Shown piece by piece: positions 9,104 to 18,045 of a DNA stretch of 53,193 bases. The notes under the pieces were generated by a model. The model saw only the letters and a list, made by a program, of their open reading frames with translations. It was not told the origin of the DNA and ran no database searches. Both the position numbers and the translations under genes were made by a program. Where the stretch lies: NCBI GenBank assembly GCA_019638025.1, contig JAHBUO010000003.1:1-53193 (forward strand). The letters run 5' to 3'. Position 1 is the first letter of the stretch. Each line of letters opens with the position of its first letter. Source of the stretch: Ignavibacteriaceae bacterium. Its GTDB lineage: Bacteria > Bacteroidota > Ignavibacteria > Ignavibacteriales > Ignavibacteriaceae.

Positions 9104-9451
9104 TTATTTATTAATTGATAATAAGTTTTTAAGATTAATTAGTTCTTTTTTAAGGAGGCATTCATCCGCACCCGCTTTCATAGCTTTGTCGATTAATGAC
9201 TTTTCGCTATAATCGGTGACAATGATAATCCTTGCTGTGGATGATAATTTTCTAATTTCTGTTGTGGCTTCAATTCCATCCATAATATCCATTTTAATGT
9301 CCATAAGAATTATTTCCGGATTAAAGAGTTTAACCTTCGTGATAGCCATTAAACCATTTGAAGCTTCAGCAATCTGAAAACCTAAATCGGCAATGATTTC
9401 TTTTATAAATTCTCGTATGTTCTTGTTGTCATCAACGATTAGGATTTTCAT
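9104..9451 (-). CDS. Stand-alone response-regulator receiver
   Basis: A 115-residue single receiver domain with no output domain. The acidic pair Asp7-Asp8, phospho-acceptor Asp51 (in ILMDIKM), Thr79 and Lys101 are all present, so it should be phosphorylated. It is probably a CheY-like signal relay. It lies downstream of a histidine kinase and NarL-type regulator and 11 bp upstream of a secreted LamG protein, on the same strand. By position it may take phosphate from the kinase at 10203-12461 (inference). A similar stand-alone receiver could instead act on protein partners such as a secretion apparatus; nothing in the sequence decides. Confidence 0.9.
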   Translation of the reverse strand: MKILIVDDNKNIREFIKEIIADLGFQIAEASNGLMAITKVKLFNPEIILMDIKMDIMDGIEATTEIRKLSSTARIIIVTDYSEKSLIDKAMKAGADECLLKKELINLKNLLSINK

Positions 9452-9510
9452 TATTTGCCCATTTATCAGGACAAAATTAGTCTTCAGCGGTTTTTTATTA
9501 AATGGGAATT

Positions 9511-9530
9511 ACCCCTCATTTTTTGGGGGT
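9511..9530. other. Small inverted repeat between two regulator genes
   Basis: ACCCC (9511-9515) and GGGGT (9526-9530) flank a ten-base loop in the 106-bp gap between the NarL-type regulator and the receiver gene. It could be a weak terminator or an operator. The T-run is poor in either direction. Confidence 0.3.
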
Positions 9531-9557
9531 TATAGGGGCTAGTACCTATTAGAAAAA

Positions 9558-10199
9558 CTAAGCGATTTCTTCGTTGCTTCTTTTGAGTGCGAATTTTAGA
9601 AGAGCAGAATTTCCGGTAATTCCAAGTTTTTTACAAATATTGCCCCGATGATTCCCGACAGTTTTGATACTTATAAATAATTCATCAGCAATTTCCTGAC
9701 TGCTTTTCCCTTTACTGATTAAACCGATAATTTGGTTTTCTGTAGCAGTTAGTTCTTGGTATGTTTGTTTTGGTGTTGTGGTGGATAAAAGTAAGTGGGA
9801 GACTTGTGGACTTAAATAAAATTCATCTCGAGAAACAGCATCGATACAATTAATGACATCAATTATAGCACTCTCTTTTAAAATGTAACCTTTGATACCG
9901 AGTTCAAATACTTTTTTGATTAGTTTTTCCTCTTTGTACATCGTTAGAAATATAACCTTAATTGTAGGAAAAGTTTTTAAGATTATTTGTGCTGCTTCAA
10001 AACCATCCTTTTTTGGCATTTGAATATCCATGATTGCAATATCGGGTTTTAGCTTAGATATTTTTTCAATTGCATCGTTCCCGTCTGAAGCTTCTCCGAT
10101 TACTTCTAAATGTGATTGTTTGTTTATTAACTCAATTAAACCACTGCGTAAAAGAGCATGGTCATCAACAACAACAATTCTGATTTTCTTATTTTCCAT
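9558..10199 (-). CDS. NarL/FixJ-family response regulator
   Basis: A 213-residue response regulator: receiver domain (about residues 6-125) with Asp12-Asp13, phospho-acceptor Asp58 (IAIMDIQMP) and a conserved Lys near 110, then a LuxR-type helix-turn-helix (about 148-205) with the marks LTATENQIIGLISKGKSSQEIADEL (split here: LTATENQIIGLI then SKGKSSQEIADEL) and SIKTVGNHRGNICKKLG. It should bind DNA when phosphorylated. It starts four bases after the stop of the histidine kinase gene, so the two form a two-component pair. Targets are not known; the co-directional receiver and LamG genes downstream are candidates. Confidence 0.92.
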   Translation of the reverse strand: MENKKIRIVVVDDHALLRSGLIELINKQSHLEVIGEASDGNDAIEKISKLKPDIAIMDIQMPKKDGFEAAQIILKTFPTIKVIFLTMYKEEKLIKKVFELGIKGYILKESAIIDVINCIDAVSRDEFYLSPQVSHLLLSTTTPKQTYQELTATENQIIGLISKGKSSQEIADELFISIKTVGNHRGNICKKLGITGNSALLKFALKRSNEEIA

Positions 10200-10202
10200 A
10201 TT

Positions 10203-12461
10203 TTATGAATTTGGTTCCAATGGTATTTTTATTTCGATTAGAGTCCCATTATTAATTGATGATTCAATTTTCATTTTACCATGAAGAATTTCAACTCTGT
10301 TTATCAAGTTACGAAGTCCAAAACCTTTTACATTTGATTGAAGTAATTTTACATCGAATCCCTTGCCATCATCTCTAATAAAAATAATAAGTCTGTTATT
10401 TTCTCGAACAATATTTATTGATGCAGATTCAGCTTCTGAATGTTTTAGGATATTATTGATTCCCTCTTGCAAAATTCTAAAAACATGTATTTCATTTTCA
10501 TGGTCCAGAAGATTATCAATCTGATCGATATTAAAATTCAAATCAAGAATACCAATTTCTTTTGCAGTTTCAATAGAAGAAATTATTGTATCGGTTAAAC
10601 CAAGTCTCTCAAGATGTGCGGGTCTTAGGTTAAAGGATATTTCTTTTACTATATCAAGAAGATTACTACTAAGTGAATTAATTTCTGTTAACTGCCGTCT
10701 TGATTCATCATCGATAGAATCATTCTGCAGACTTAACATGGCTCTGTTTTTAATAAGTAGAATATTCTGTCCTAAACCGTCGTGCAAGTCTCCCGCTATT
10801 CTTTTTCGTTCTTCTTCAAGATAATCAATTAATTTTCTGTTAAATGATTGCTGTTCGGCGAACTTAATTTTGTTTTCTTCCTTCTCTTTTAGTTCCGAAA
10901 TATCTTGGACAGTTCCAAATAAACTCACAATTTCCGAATCATCATTTCTTACTAAAACTTTTTTAATCTTAATCCATTTAATATTTTCTGAAAGATTGAC
11001 TTTAAAATCGAGTTCATGTTCATCATTTGGCAAAGTATTAACCCCAAGAAAAGTCTTAATCAGATTGGAATCGTCGGGGGAACTAATTTCGAAGAGATAA
11101 CTCAACCCATACTCTTTAATCAATTCCTTTTCCGTTTCAAAAATTATTGGGAATTGTTCTGAAAATCGAAACTCTTTTGTCTTTAAAACATACTGCCAAT
11201 CAGCCAGATGAGCTGTTGCCTGAGCGTCTTTTAGGTTTTTCTCACTTTGTTGAAGTGATTCGTAAAGTTCTCTTAATTCATTTTGCTTAAGTTGAATCTC
11301 GATATTTTGTTTATCTAAAGCAGTATTAACAGTTTTAAGTTTTCTATTTATCAAGAAGACGTAGAACAAAATTACCACTATAACGATTATCAATAATATT
11401 AAAAGAGTATTTAGGAGTTTCTCTTTTGATACACTTTCTGCCAATAGTTTTTTTTCACTTCTGAGTAACTCATTTTCAAATGCCCTTCTCTGCGCATCAT
11501 GTTTAAGTTGAACTGAATTCATCTGATAAGTAAAACCTTCTGAATAAAGACTTTCAGAAACTATTTTCATCAACTGTAGATAATAAGTTGCCTTTTTCCA
11601 ATCCCCCTTTTTTCTATAAGCACGTGATAGGTTTTCATAGACATTTCTAAGAAGAGTTTTAAATTTTCCTTTTTTTGATAACTTATAAGATTGTTCAAAG
11701 TATTTTATAGCCTTATTATATTCACCATCTAAAACATATTTGTATCCAAGATTATTTAAGAATAACACCACCAACCAATCATCGCCAAACTTCTGAGCCA
11801 TATTGATTGCCTCTTCATAATGACCGGAGGCATTCAAAAAGGATGCTAATATTAGATGTTGAACTGTATCATTTTTTACTTGAGAAACTACTAGTGATTG
11901 TATGGTAACTGCTTTATCCCTGAGCATCTTCCGCTCAGCGTCATCTTTAGTAAGAGATGATTGAGCATAATAGAGAAGAGCTAAGGAAGCAGGGTCATCG
12001 TATTTTTTAAGAATTTCTTCAGCTTCAAGGAGATAATTACTTTTGGCAGTTAAGTCAGCAAAATAATACGCTCTGAACAACTTAATTTTAGTTCTAGCGA
12101 TTGAGAGGGAATCATTAATCTTTTCATAAATTTCAAGAGCATTATAATATGCATCCATCGCCATATCATAAATTGCTCCACGAAAATATATATCACCAAT
12201 CTTCAAAAGAACTATAGAAGTAAGACTATCTTGTTCTCCTTTTTTATAAACTCGAAGCTGACTTTCATACTCCTCAATCAAACGAGTTTCTTTGCTTCCA
12301 AGAATTGATAATTCATTAGCTACAATTCGCCTGATATCAACAATTTGTTCAAACGGATCGTAAATATCAAGACTATCAACAGAGGTCTGTCCGTATGTTT
12401 GGAAAAATAGATTTACAAACAAGATGAAAGGGAAAAAAATTTTACTCTTAAGGATAATCAA
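10203..12461 (-). CDS. TPR-PAS sensor histidine kinase (HisKA_3 type)
   Basis: A 752-residue membrane sensor kinase. Order: signal peptide (1-24), periplasmic helical TPR-like region (about 80-310), one membrane helix (about 350-372), coiled coil (375-410), a PAS domain (about 415-530), HisKA_3 dimerisation domain with phospho-acceptor His560 in AGDLHDGLGQ, and an ATPase domain with the N-box QEGINNILKHS (665-675), DDGKGF (697-702) and KGFGLRNL (712-719). All key kinase motifs are intact. It is paired with the NarL-type regulator four bases downstream. The TPR-type periplasmic sensor is common in Bacteroidota and suggests sensing through protein or peptide contact (inference). Confidence 0.92.
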   Translation of the reverse strand: MIILKSKIFFPFILFVNLFFQTYGQTSVDSLDIYDPFEQIVDIRRIVANELSILGSKETRLIEEYESQLRVYKKGEQDSLTSIVLLKIGDIYFRGAIYDMAMDAYYNALEIYEKINDSLSIARTKIKLFRAYYFADLTAKSNYLLEAEEILKKYDDPASLALLYYAQSSLTKDDAERKMLRDKAVTIQSLVVSQVKNDTVQHLILASFLNASGHYEEAINMAQKFGDDWLVVLFLNNLGYKYVLDGEYNKAIKYFEQSYKLSKKGKFKTLLRNVYENLSRAYRKKGDWKKATYYLQLMKIVSESLYSEGFTYQMNSVQLKHDAQRRAFENELLRSEKKLLAESVSKEKLLNTLLILLIIVIVVILFYVFLINRKLKTVNTALDKQNIEIQLKQNELRELYESLQQSEKNLKDAQATAHLADWQYVLKTKEFRFSEQFPIIFETEKELIKEYGLSYLFEISSPDDSNLIKTFLGVNTLPNDEHELDFKVNLSENIKWIKIKKVLVRNDDSEIVSLFGTVQDISELKEKEENKIKFAEQQSFNRKLIDYLEEERKRIAGDLHDGLGQNILLIKNRAMLSLQNDSIDDESRRQLTEINSLSSNLLDIVKEISFNLRPAHLERLGLTDTIISSIETAKEIGILDLNFNIDQIDNLLDHENEIHVFRILQEGINNILKHSEAESASINIVRENNRLIIFIRDDGKGFDVKLLQSNVKGFGLRNLINRVEILHGKMKIESSINNGTLIEIKIPLEPNS

Positions 12462-12636
12462 AATAGTTTGTCTAAAAAGTGTTTATTCAACAAGGTTAAT
12501 GGGCTATGGAATTATTTCGTTTCGCCAAAATTAAACGATTAAATATAATCATCCAAATAGGTAGTGCTTAAGAACTAATTTTCATCACCAAAGTGAAATA
12601 GCTAAATATTTTAGTCCGGTAAATTGAATTTTTCAG

Positions 12637-12885
12637 CTCTTACTTTGCTAATATCATCTTTTTTACTTGTGTATGGCTACCTGCCGATAATTTGTAAATG
12701 TACATCCCACTACTCAACTTTGAGGCATCAAATGAGACTGAGTGTTTTCCAGCTTCAACATATCCGCTGAATAATGTTACGATTTCTTCTCCGAGTGTGT
12801 TGTATATTTTCACCGAAACGTATTCCCCAGTCGGAATGGAATAGTTAATTGTAGTTACCGGATTAAAAGGATTAGGATAATTTTG
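12637..12885 (-). repeat. T9SS tail, near-identical DNA copy B
   Basis: Sister of 7065-7313 (about 96% identical, no gaps). It encodes the sorting domain of the GH57-type protein. The other T9SS tails in the window are clearly more diverged. Confidence 0.85.
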
Positions 12886-15672
12886 ATATAACGCAAATGA
12901 AAGTTGAACTTCTGCTTCTTTTTTTGCGTTAGATAAAACATAATCAAACTCAAAAAACTCTGCAGCTTCAATATCTCCATTGTTGTTCCCCATCGGAACT
13001 TGATGTTGAAGACTGCCATTATCATTAGTATTATATTGCCCTACTGCCAAATAGAGTTTCGAAGGGATGTAACCAAACTCTGCTTGAATATTTATTGTCC
13101 CTTCAACAAAACTCCCTGCAGCTTTATTTACACTACTTGAATTATCAAACCAACCTACGTAGTTATTAGTACTTTCATTTGCTAGATAAGTTTTCCAACC
13201 GACAACTTTTCCACTTTTTGCCCAGGGTGCATTTATCAGTGGTTTAAGTGAGTCGGTTAAAAATATGAAAACATCTTTTCCTTGAGTCGGAGCAGCTTCA
13301 CTTGCCAGATACAAATCTGAGCCATTCCAACCGAGATATAATGCAGTATTAAGATATGCTGATACTTTTTGAGCTGTGGCATCGAGTTGACCATCCATTA
13401 CAAATGATTGAGTTCCACTACCAATAGTAATGTGAAAATCTTGCCCGTTATTATTGTTCCATGAATTATCATTGTAGTGAATTACAAAAGAAATCTTATT
13501 TACAATCTGCGCCGGATTATTAAACGGTCCAATAGTAATTTTAAGATCCCCGGATGAGTCGGGACCAACAAAAGGTGATTCAACAGCAGGACCATTATTG
13601 AATAAAACTGTTCCCGATGTCCAATAAACTTGATTAGGGGTATTCCAACTGCTGCCACTGCCGTTAACTCCCCAATGGAGTTTTGCTCCTTGCGATGCGT
13701 TGGAAACAGTAATAGTAATCGAGTCTGTTGATTGAATATTTGCGGGCGACCAAGTAACGGATGTCCCACCGATTCCACCACCACTATTTGCACCAATCCA
13801 GCAATGCTTAATTGGCGACTTTGCTAAGTTACCAAGACTGTCAATTGCTTCAACATAATAATCAATCAATTTATCATTTAAGTCTTCAATTGTTGTAAAA
13901 TATTCCTTAGCCTTTAATAATGGTTGAATATTTGTCATTGATGGTCGATTGATTCCATTCATGGAAACAGAAATCCATTCCCCCACTTCACTTCCTCCCC
14001 CATAAGTTTCGTTATGGATGGATGAAGTAGAATTAATACCATCACTATCTATCCTATACTTTAATGTTACCGATGCAACACCACTTTTATCAAAAACATA
14101 AGTCCATATTTTCAGTTGATTAGTTTGATTAATGTTCCATTCAGTGCCTCCCGGATTATAGGGTTCTCTTTGAGGAAGGAAAATCGTAGGCGGTGTTAAA
14201 TCAGCACCTGTAACAAGTGAAGCAGATTGTATTGCAAGGTTAGCTGCACGTGTAGGATGTGCATCCCATATACCATCTATTGACCCATCCCAATACCAAT
14301 AGTCACTTGATTGTCCTACAAGAAGATATTTCCATGCATTCAATGTATTTGAATTATTAGGGGCAATCTGTTCAGCTGTTTCAACAAGATTTTTCGCTGC
14401 AGTGATAACTCCCCAACTGTTGATATCGGGACTATAACCATCAGACCCGGGGTCACCAAGCCATTTTTTGAATTCAGGATCACCGTTATCAGCGCCGCTC
14501 CAACTCCCATCTTCGATATGAATTATATCATTTGGATCAGGCGGAAACATTTCTAAATAATCTTCAATAGTTGTGCAAACAAATTGATTCGGTTTGGTTA
14601 GTAGCCAGTTAACAAAGTTTTGAAAATTCGAATTGTAGTAACCATCAGAACCACCACCGTAATTATCACCATCATGATGAAGCACAACAAGTATCGGTTG
14701 ATTTGGATCGGTATTGTAGCTTTGAAGTTGCGACATAACCGCTTCATAGTTTAATGCACCAAACCCACCCCGACCATCTTCATTTCCCATATAACGGTCG
14801 GCAGGTACTGCAATTATTTTCTTCTTTTCTCCTGTTGAAGGATTAACATATTCAACCCAGTGAGGTTGTCTTCCCCATCTAGCAGAGTTTTTTGTTGGTG
14901 CCCAAAGTCCGTTAAGTTGAATCCAATCGTTCGGGTTTGGATTTAGTACATCAGCCTTATTAGGCTCATAAATATTTCCGGAGGTACTGAATGGATAGCC
15001 AACAGCTGCACGGTCAAAATGAATATTATCCACAAGAACCCAATTGAAACCTTCATCTACAAGGGCGGGAATCATTCTATTAGAGAAAGCATTTTCAGGA
15101 GGAAAAATACCTTTTGAATAAGAGCCCGAAAAGTTCGTACTCATAATCTGCTTGTGCATTTGAATTTGTTTTCTGATGTCGTTGTAATCAATCAGCCCCA
15201 TCAAAGGATGAAAATAACCGAAGCCCACCATATCAAGTCGAGGATTGCCAAGCGAGGTATTCTGATTTTTTATATTATTCCAATGAGACTTCCATCCGAC
15301 AAAATTATTGTTTCCGTTTGCTTCGAGGTTATTCAGATTCTCAATCAAACTTCCCGAAAAACTTACTTGAGCACCAAAATTGGGAAGTCCCGCATTAATT
15401 CCTTTCTGTACAGCGTTATTTGGCCAGTTTGTATAAGGACCTTTCCTCGAATTATGAATATCAAATACTGAATAGGGATATCTGTTTTGAAGTTGTGTTT
15501 GAACTATTGATTCATAAGGCCAGTAAATTGGTTGATGCATGTGCCATAAAAATGCTATATATATAGGCGGATTTGTTGTCTGCTCATTTTGTAACACATA
15601 AGATTGAGGGTATGAAAATCTTAAACTCAGAATACACAATAATGCTAAATAGTAAATTCTACTTCTGCTCAT
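12640..15672 (-). CDS. Secreted GH57-type glycosidase with carbohydrate-binding modules and a T9SS tail
   Basis: A protein of about 1010 residues. After the signal peptide comes a glycoside hydrolase family 57-like domain (about 40-480): the WHMHQP motif, GIFPPENAF with the probable nucleophile Glu, and the later HHDGDNYGGG segment with a possible acid Asp. GH57 enzymes act on alpha-glucans. Then follow a starch-binding CBM25-like module (about 650-760, with KLHWGVNG), a DOMON/CBM9-like module (about 770-925) and a T9SS tail with QNYPNPFNPVTTINY. ATG 15672 is preferred to ATG 15687 because GGAAAG precedes it. Either start lies inside the end of the upstream amidohydrolase gene, which suggests translational coupling. 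Substrate is inferred from family. Confidence 0.82.
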   Translation of the reverse strand: MSRSRIYYLALLCILSLRFSYPQSYVLQNEQTTNPPIYIAFLWHMHQPIYWPYESIVQTQLQNRYPYSVFDIHNSRKGPYTNWPNNAVQKGINAGLPNFGAQVSFSGSLIENLNNLEANGNNNFVGWKSHWNNIKNQNTSLGNPRLDMVGFGYFHPLMGLIDYNDIRKQIQMHKQIMSTNFSGSYSKGIFPPENAFSNRMIPALVDEGFNWVLVDNIHFDRAAVGYPFSTSGNIYEPNKADVLNPNPNDWIQLNGLWAPTKNSARWGRQPHWVEYVNPSTGEKKKIIAVPADRYMGNEDGRGGFGALNYEAVMSQLQSYNTDPNQPILVVLHHDGDNYGGGSDGYYNSNFQNFVNWLLTKPNQFVCTTIEDYLEMFPPDPNDIIHIEDGSWSGADNGDPEFKKWLGDPGSDGYSPDINSWGVITAAKNLVETAEQIAPNNSNTLNAWKYLLVGQSSDYWYWDGSIDGIWDAHPTRAANLAIQSASLVTGADLTPPTIFLPQREPYNPGGTEWNINQTNQLKIWTYVFDKSGVASVTLKYRIDSDGINSTSSIHNETYGGGSEVGEWISVSMNGINRPSMTNIQPLLKAKEYFTTIEDLNDKLIDYYVEAIDSLGNLAKSPIKHCWIGANSGGGIGGTSVTWSPANIQSTDSITITVSNASQGAKLHWGVNGSGSSWNTPNQVYWTSGTVLFNNGPAVESPFVGPDSSGDLKITIGPFNNPAQIVNKISFVIHYNDNSWNNNNGQDFHITIGSGTQSFVMDGQLDATAQKVSAYLNTALYLGWNGSDLYLASEAAPTQGKDVFIFLTDSLKPLINAPWAKSGKVVGWKTYLANESTNNYVGWFDNSSSVNKAAGSFVEGTINIQAEFGYIPSKLYLAVGQYNTNDNGSLQHQVPMGNNNGDIEAAEFFEFDYVLSNAKKEAEVQLSFALYQNYPNPFNPVTTINYSIPTGEYVSVKIYNTLGEEIVTLFSGYVEAGKHSVSFDASKLSSGMYIYKLSAGSHTQVKKMILAK

Positions 15673-17308
15673 AAATAATCTTTCCATCGAATACAGTCAT
15701 TACCACATTAACATTTTTGATTTCTTCCGGATTGATACTTAAAATATCATCTGAAAGAACAACCATATCTGCGAGTTTTCCGGGTTCTAAACTTCCCTTG
15801 TCATTCTCCTCGAAAGCCGCAAATGCCGAGTTAATTGTGTATGCTCTGATTGCATCAGCGACAGATATTTTTTCTTCCGGTACCCACCCATCCGGATTTT
15901 TACCATCGCGCGTATTTCTTGTAACTGCTGCATAGATACCTTTAATAGGTTCAAGTGGAGCTACCGCCCAGTCGCTTCCAAAGCATATATGTACACCTGC
16001 ATCCAGTACTGATTTAAACGGATATGTATTTTTAATTCTCTCTTTTCCAATTCTTTTTTCAGCCCATTCTCCATCATCTAAAAGATGTAAAGCTTGAGCA
16101 GATGCAATTACTCCAAGTTCTTTAAATCGGGGTATATCTGATGTTTTTAAATGTTGTGCATGCTCAATTCTAAATCTTCTATCCCATTTGGGGTTAGTAT
16201 TTGCAATCTCCTCGTACATATCGAGAATATATGAGTTAGCTCTATCCCCTATTGCATGAATAGAAAGCTGAAGCTGATTTTTATCTGCATCTTTTGCCCA
16301 CTCTTTTAATTCACCGCTTAATACAATATCCATAGGTAAACCACATGTAGTTGAATCTTGATGATAATGTTCCCAAAACCAAGCCGTAGAAGATCCAAGT
16401 GAGCCATCAGCAAAGGCTTTTAATGAACCCATTTTAATTTTATCAGTACCAAAACCAACTTTTATACCCGCATCCACTAAAGTTCTATATTCCTTAATTG
16501 GCATCCTCGTGTAGATTCTGCAAGTCAGTTTATCTTCCGATTCAAACTTCTTAAAGATATTCAAATCTTTTTTGTGAGTGATATCTTGTACAGATGTTAC
16601 ACCGTTTTTATAAGCCTCAATCAACGCCGTCTGCAAGGCTTCTTCATATTCAGCATCAGAGGGGTCAGGAACAATTTTCATCATCATCGTGATTGCTTTA
16701 TCTTTAAGAATACCTGTTGGTTCCCCGGTTACAGGATCTTTTTCGATTACGCCACCATCGGGATTTGGTGTATCTCTCGTAATTCCGGCAAGTTTTAAAG
16801 CATAAGAATTTGCCAACGCAGAGTGTCCATCAAGTCTATCAACAAGGACAGGAGTATTCGGAGTGAATGGGTCAATGAGTGATTTATCGGGATACTTTTT
16901 AGTTTCCCACATTTCATGATCCCAATTTCCTCCTGTTATCCAACGTCCTTCTTTTCCTTTTACATATTCTCTAATTACTGTTGTGAACTCTTCAGATGAT
17001 TTAACATTACGAAGATTAATACCATTTAAATACATTCCACCACTTATAAAATGTGTGTGGTTATCTATAAAACCGGGGAGCATTAACTTTCCGCCTAAAT
17101 CAATTATTTTGTCTTCTTTATCGATGTACTTTTCTGCGGCTTTTTCAGTGCCGGCAAATAGAATTCGATTTTCTTCAACTACCAGCACTTCAACAATGGG
17201 ATTTTTAGGATTGACAGTATAAATTTTTCCGTTTTTGAAAATAGTTTTTTGCTGAGCCATTGTTATATATCCTACTATTATTAGGATTAATAGAGTTTTT
17301 ATTTTCAT
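15659..17308 (-). CDS. Amidohydrolase family protein (Amidohydro_3, YtcJ-like)
   Basis: A 549-residue metal-dependent hydrolase. A signal peptide-like start (MKIKTLLILIIVGYITMAQQ) is followed by a typical amidohydrolase N-terminal strand set (FKNGKIYTVNP) and the metal-binding DNHTHF motif near residue 84. Further ligand motifs SIHAIGDRAN, RIEHAQHL and CFGSDWAV are present, as is the C-terminal ADMVVLSDD segment. Members of this group hydrolyse cyclic or acyl amides with wide substrate range, so I give no substrate. Its 3' end overlaps the start of the GH57-type gene by 14 bp or more. The signal peptide suggests periplasmic location. Confidence 0.88.
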   Translation of the reverse strand: MKIKTLLILIIVGYITMAQQKTIFKNGKIYTVNPKNPIVEVLVVEENRILFAGTEKAAEKYIDKEDKIIDLGGKLMLPGFIDNHTHFISGGMYLNGINLRNVKSSEEFTTVIREYVKGKEGRWITGGNWDHEMWETKKYPDKSLIDPFTPNTPVLVDRLDGHSALANSYALKLAGITRDTPNPDGGVIEKDPVTGEPTGILKDKAITMMMKIVPDPSDAEYEEALQTALIEAYKNGVTSVQDITHKKDLNIFKKFESEDKLTCRIYTRMPIKEYRTLVDAGIKVGFGTDKIKMGSLKAFADGSLGSSTAWFWEHYHQDSTTCGLPMDIVLSGELKEWAKDADKNQLQLSIHAIGDRANSYILDMYEEIANTNPKWDRRFRIEHAQHLKTSDIPRFKELGVIASAQALHLLDDGEWAEKRIGKERIKNTYPFKSVLDAGVHICFGSDWAVAPLEPIKGIYAAVTRNTRDGKNPDGWVPEEKISVADAIRAYTINSAFAAFEENDKGSLEPGKLADMVVLSDDILSINPEEIKNVNVVMTVFDGKIIYEQK

Positions 17309-17330
17309 ACAAGTAAGATTGAATATGGTA

Positions 17331-17367
17331 TAAATAAAAAGAAGATTACCATTGTGATAATCTTCTT
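17331..17367 (-). terminator. Intrinsic terminator after the TPR lipoprotein
   Basis: A perfect 10-bp stem (AAGAAGATTA at 17339-17348, TAATCTTCTT at 17358-17367) with a nine-base loop. Read on the minus strand it is followed by TTTATTTAT, and it lies just after the stop at 17390. Confidence 0.75.
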
Positions 17368-17389
17368 CATTGACTTAGTTAAATATAAA

Positions 17390-17998
17390 TTATTTTCTTT
17401 TCCCTACAAAGAGAGTCCGCTTGTACTTCTCAATTTCAGCGGCAAGAAGCATAAGTCCTTCGGGCTTTGATAAATCAGTATTGAAAGAAGGATTGAGTAA
17501 TCTGATTTGATCTAAACTTTTATAAAAGTCCCCGAGTAAAAAGTAATTTTCTGCTGAAAGTACATTTAAGTCATTTGTAGTATAACGGATATCGTACTCA
17601 AAAACCCAGCCTGTATCCCTCTGAAATACTTGAGCAATTCTAAGATTTGATTCATCAAATCTTTTGAGAGCATTAAGTCCAACCGCCCATCCGGCATAGA
17701 GATCTGCTGTCAATTCACCATAATTTTCAGCATCGGAAAATTCACCGACTGCATCATTCAAGCTGTCAATCACCATATAGCACCAGCCCATACCAAGATA
17801 TGATGCCCCTCGGTTTGAGTATATCCCTTTTGCTTGATTAAATTTATTAATCGCTAGAGGAATATTTTTACTTTTGAAAGCACTCCACCCGTCTCTTATG
17901 TAATTTTCATATTGGTCTTGTGGTTCGGGATCGCTAGAACAACTCTGCAATCCTAATCCGATTATGAATATTATCGGTAATAAAAATCTATATTTCAT
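17390..17998 (-). CDS. TPR-repeat lipoprotein
   Basis: A 202-residue predicted lipoprotein: signal peptide ending LGLQSC (Cys20) followed by SSDPEPQDQYE. The rest is helical, with at least two TPR-like units (YIRDGWSAFKSKNIPLAINKF region around 33-55, and LGMGWCYMVIDSLNDAVGEF around 67-90). TPR proteins of this kind act as scaffolds at the envelope. It begins 47 bp after the stop of the giant FnIII gene on the same strand and ends at a terminator, so the two may share a transcript and a function in surface assembly (inference). No catalytic motif. Confidence 0.8.
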   Translation of the reverse strand: MKYRFLLPIIFIIGLGLQSCSSDPEPQDQYENYIRDGWSAFKSKNIPLAINKFNQAKGIYSNRGASYLGMGWCYMVIDSLNDAVGEFSDAENYGELTADLYAGWAVGLNALKRFDESNLRIAQVFQRDTGWVFEYDIRYTTNDLNVLSAENYFLLGDFYKSLDQIRLLNPSFNTDLSKPEGLMLLAAEIEKYKRTLFVGKRK

Positions 17999-18045
17999 TT
18001 TAACTCCAAATCATGATGAATAATGACTTAATCATTCCTCAATTT

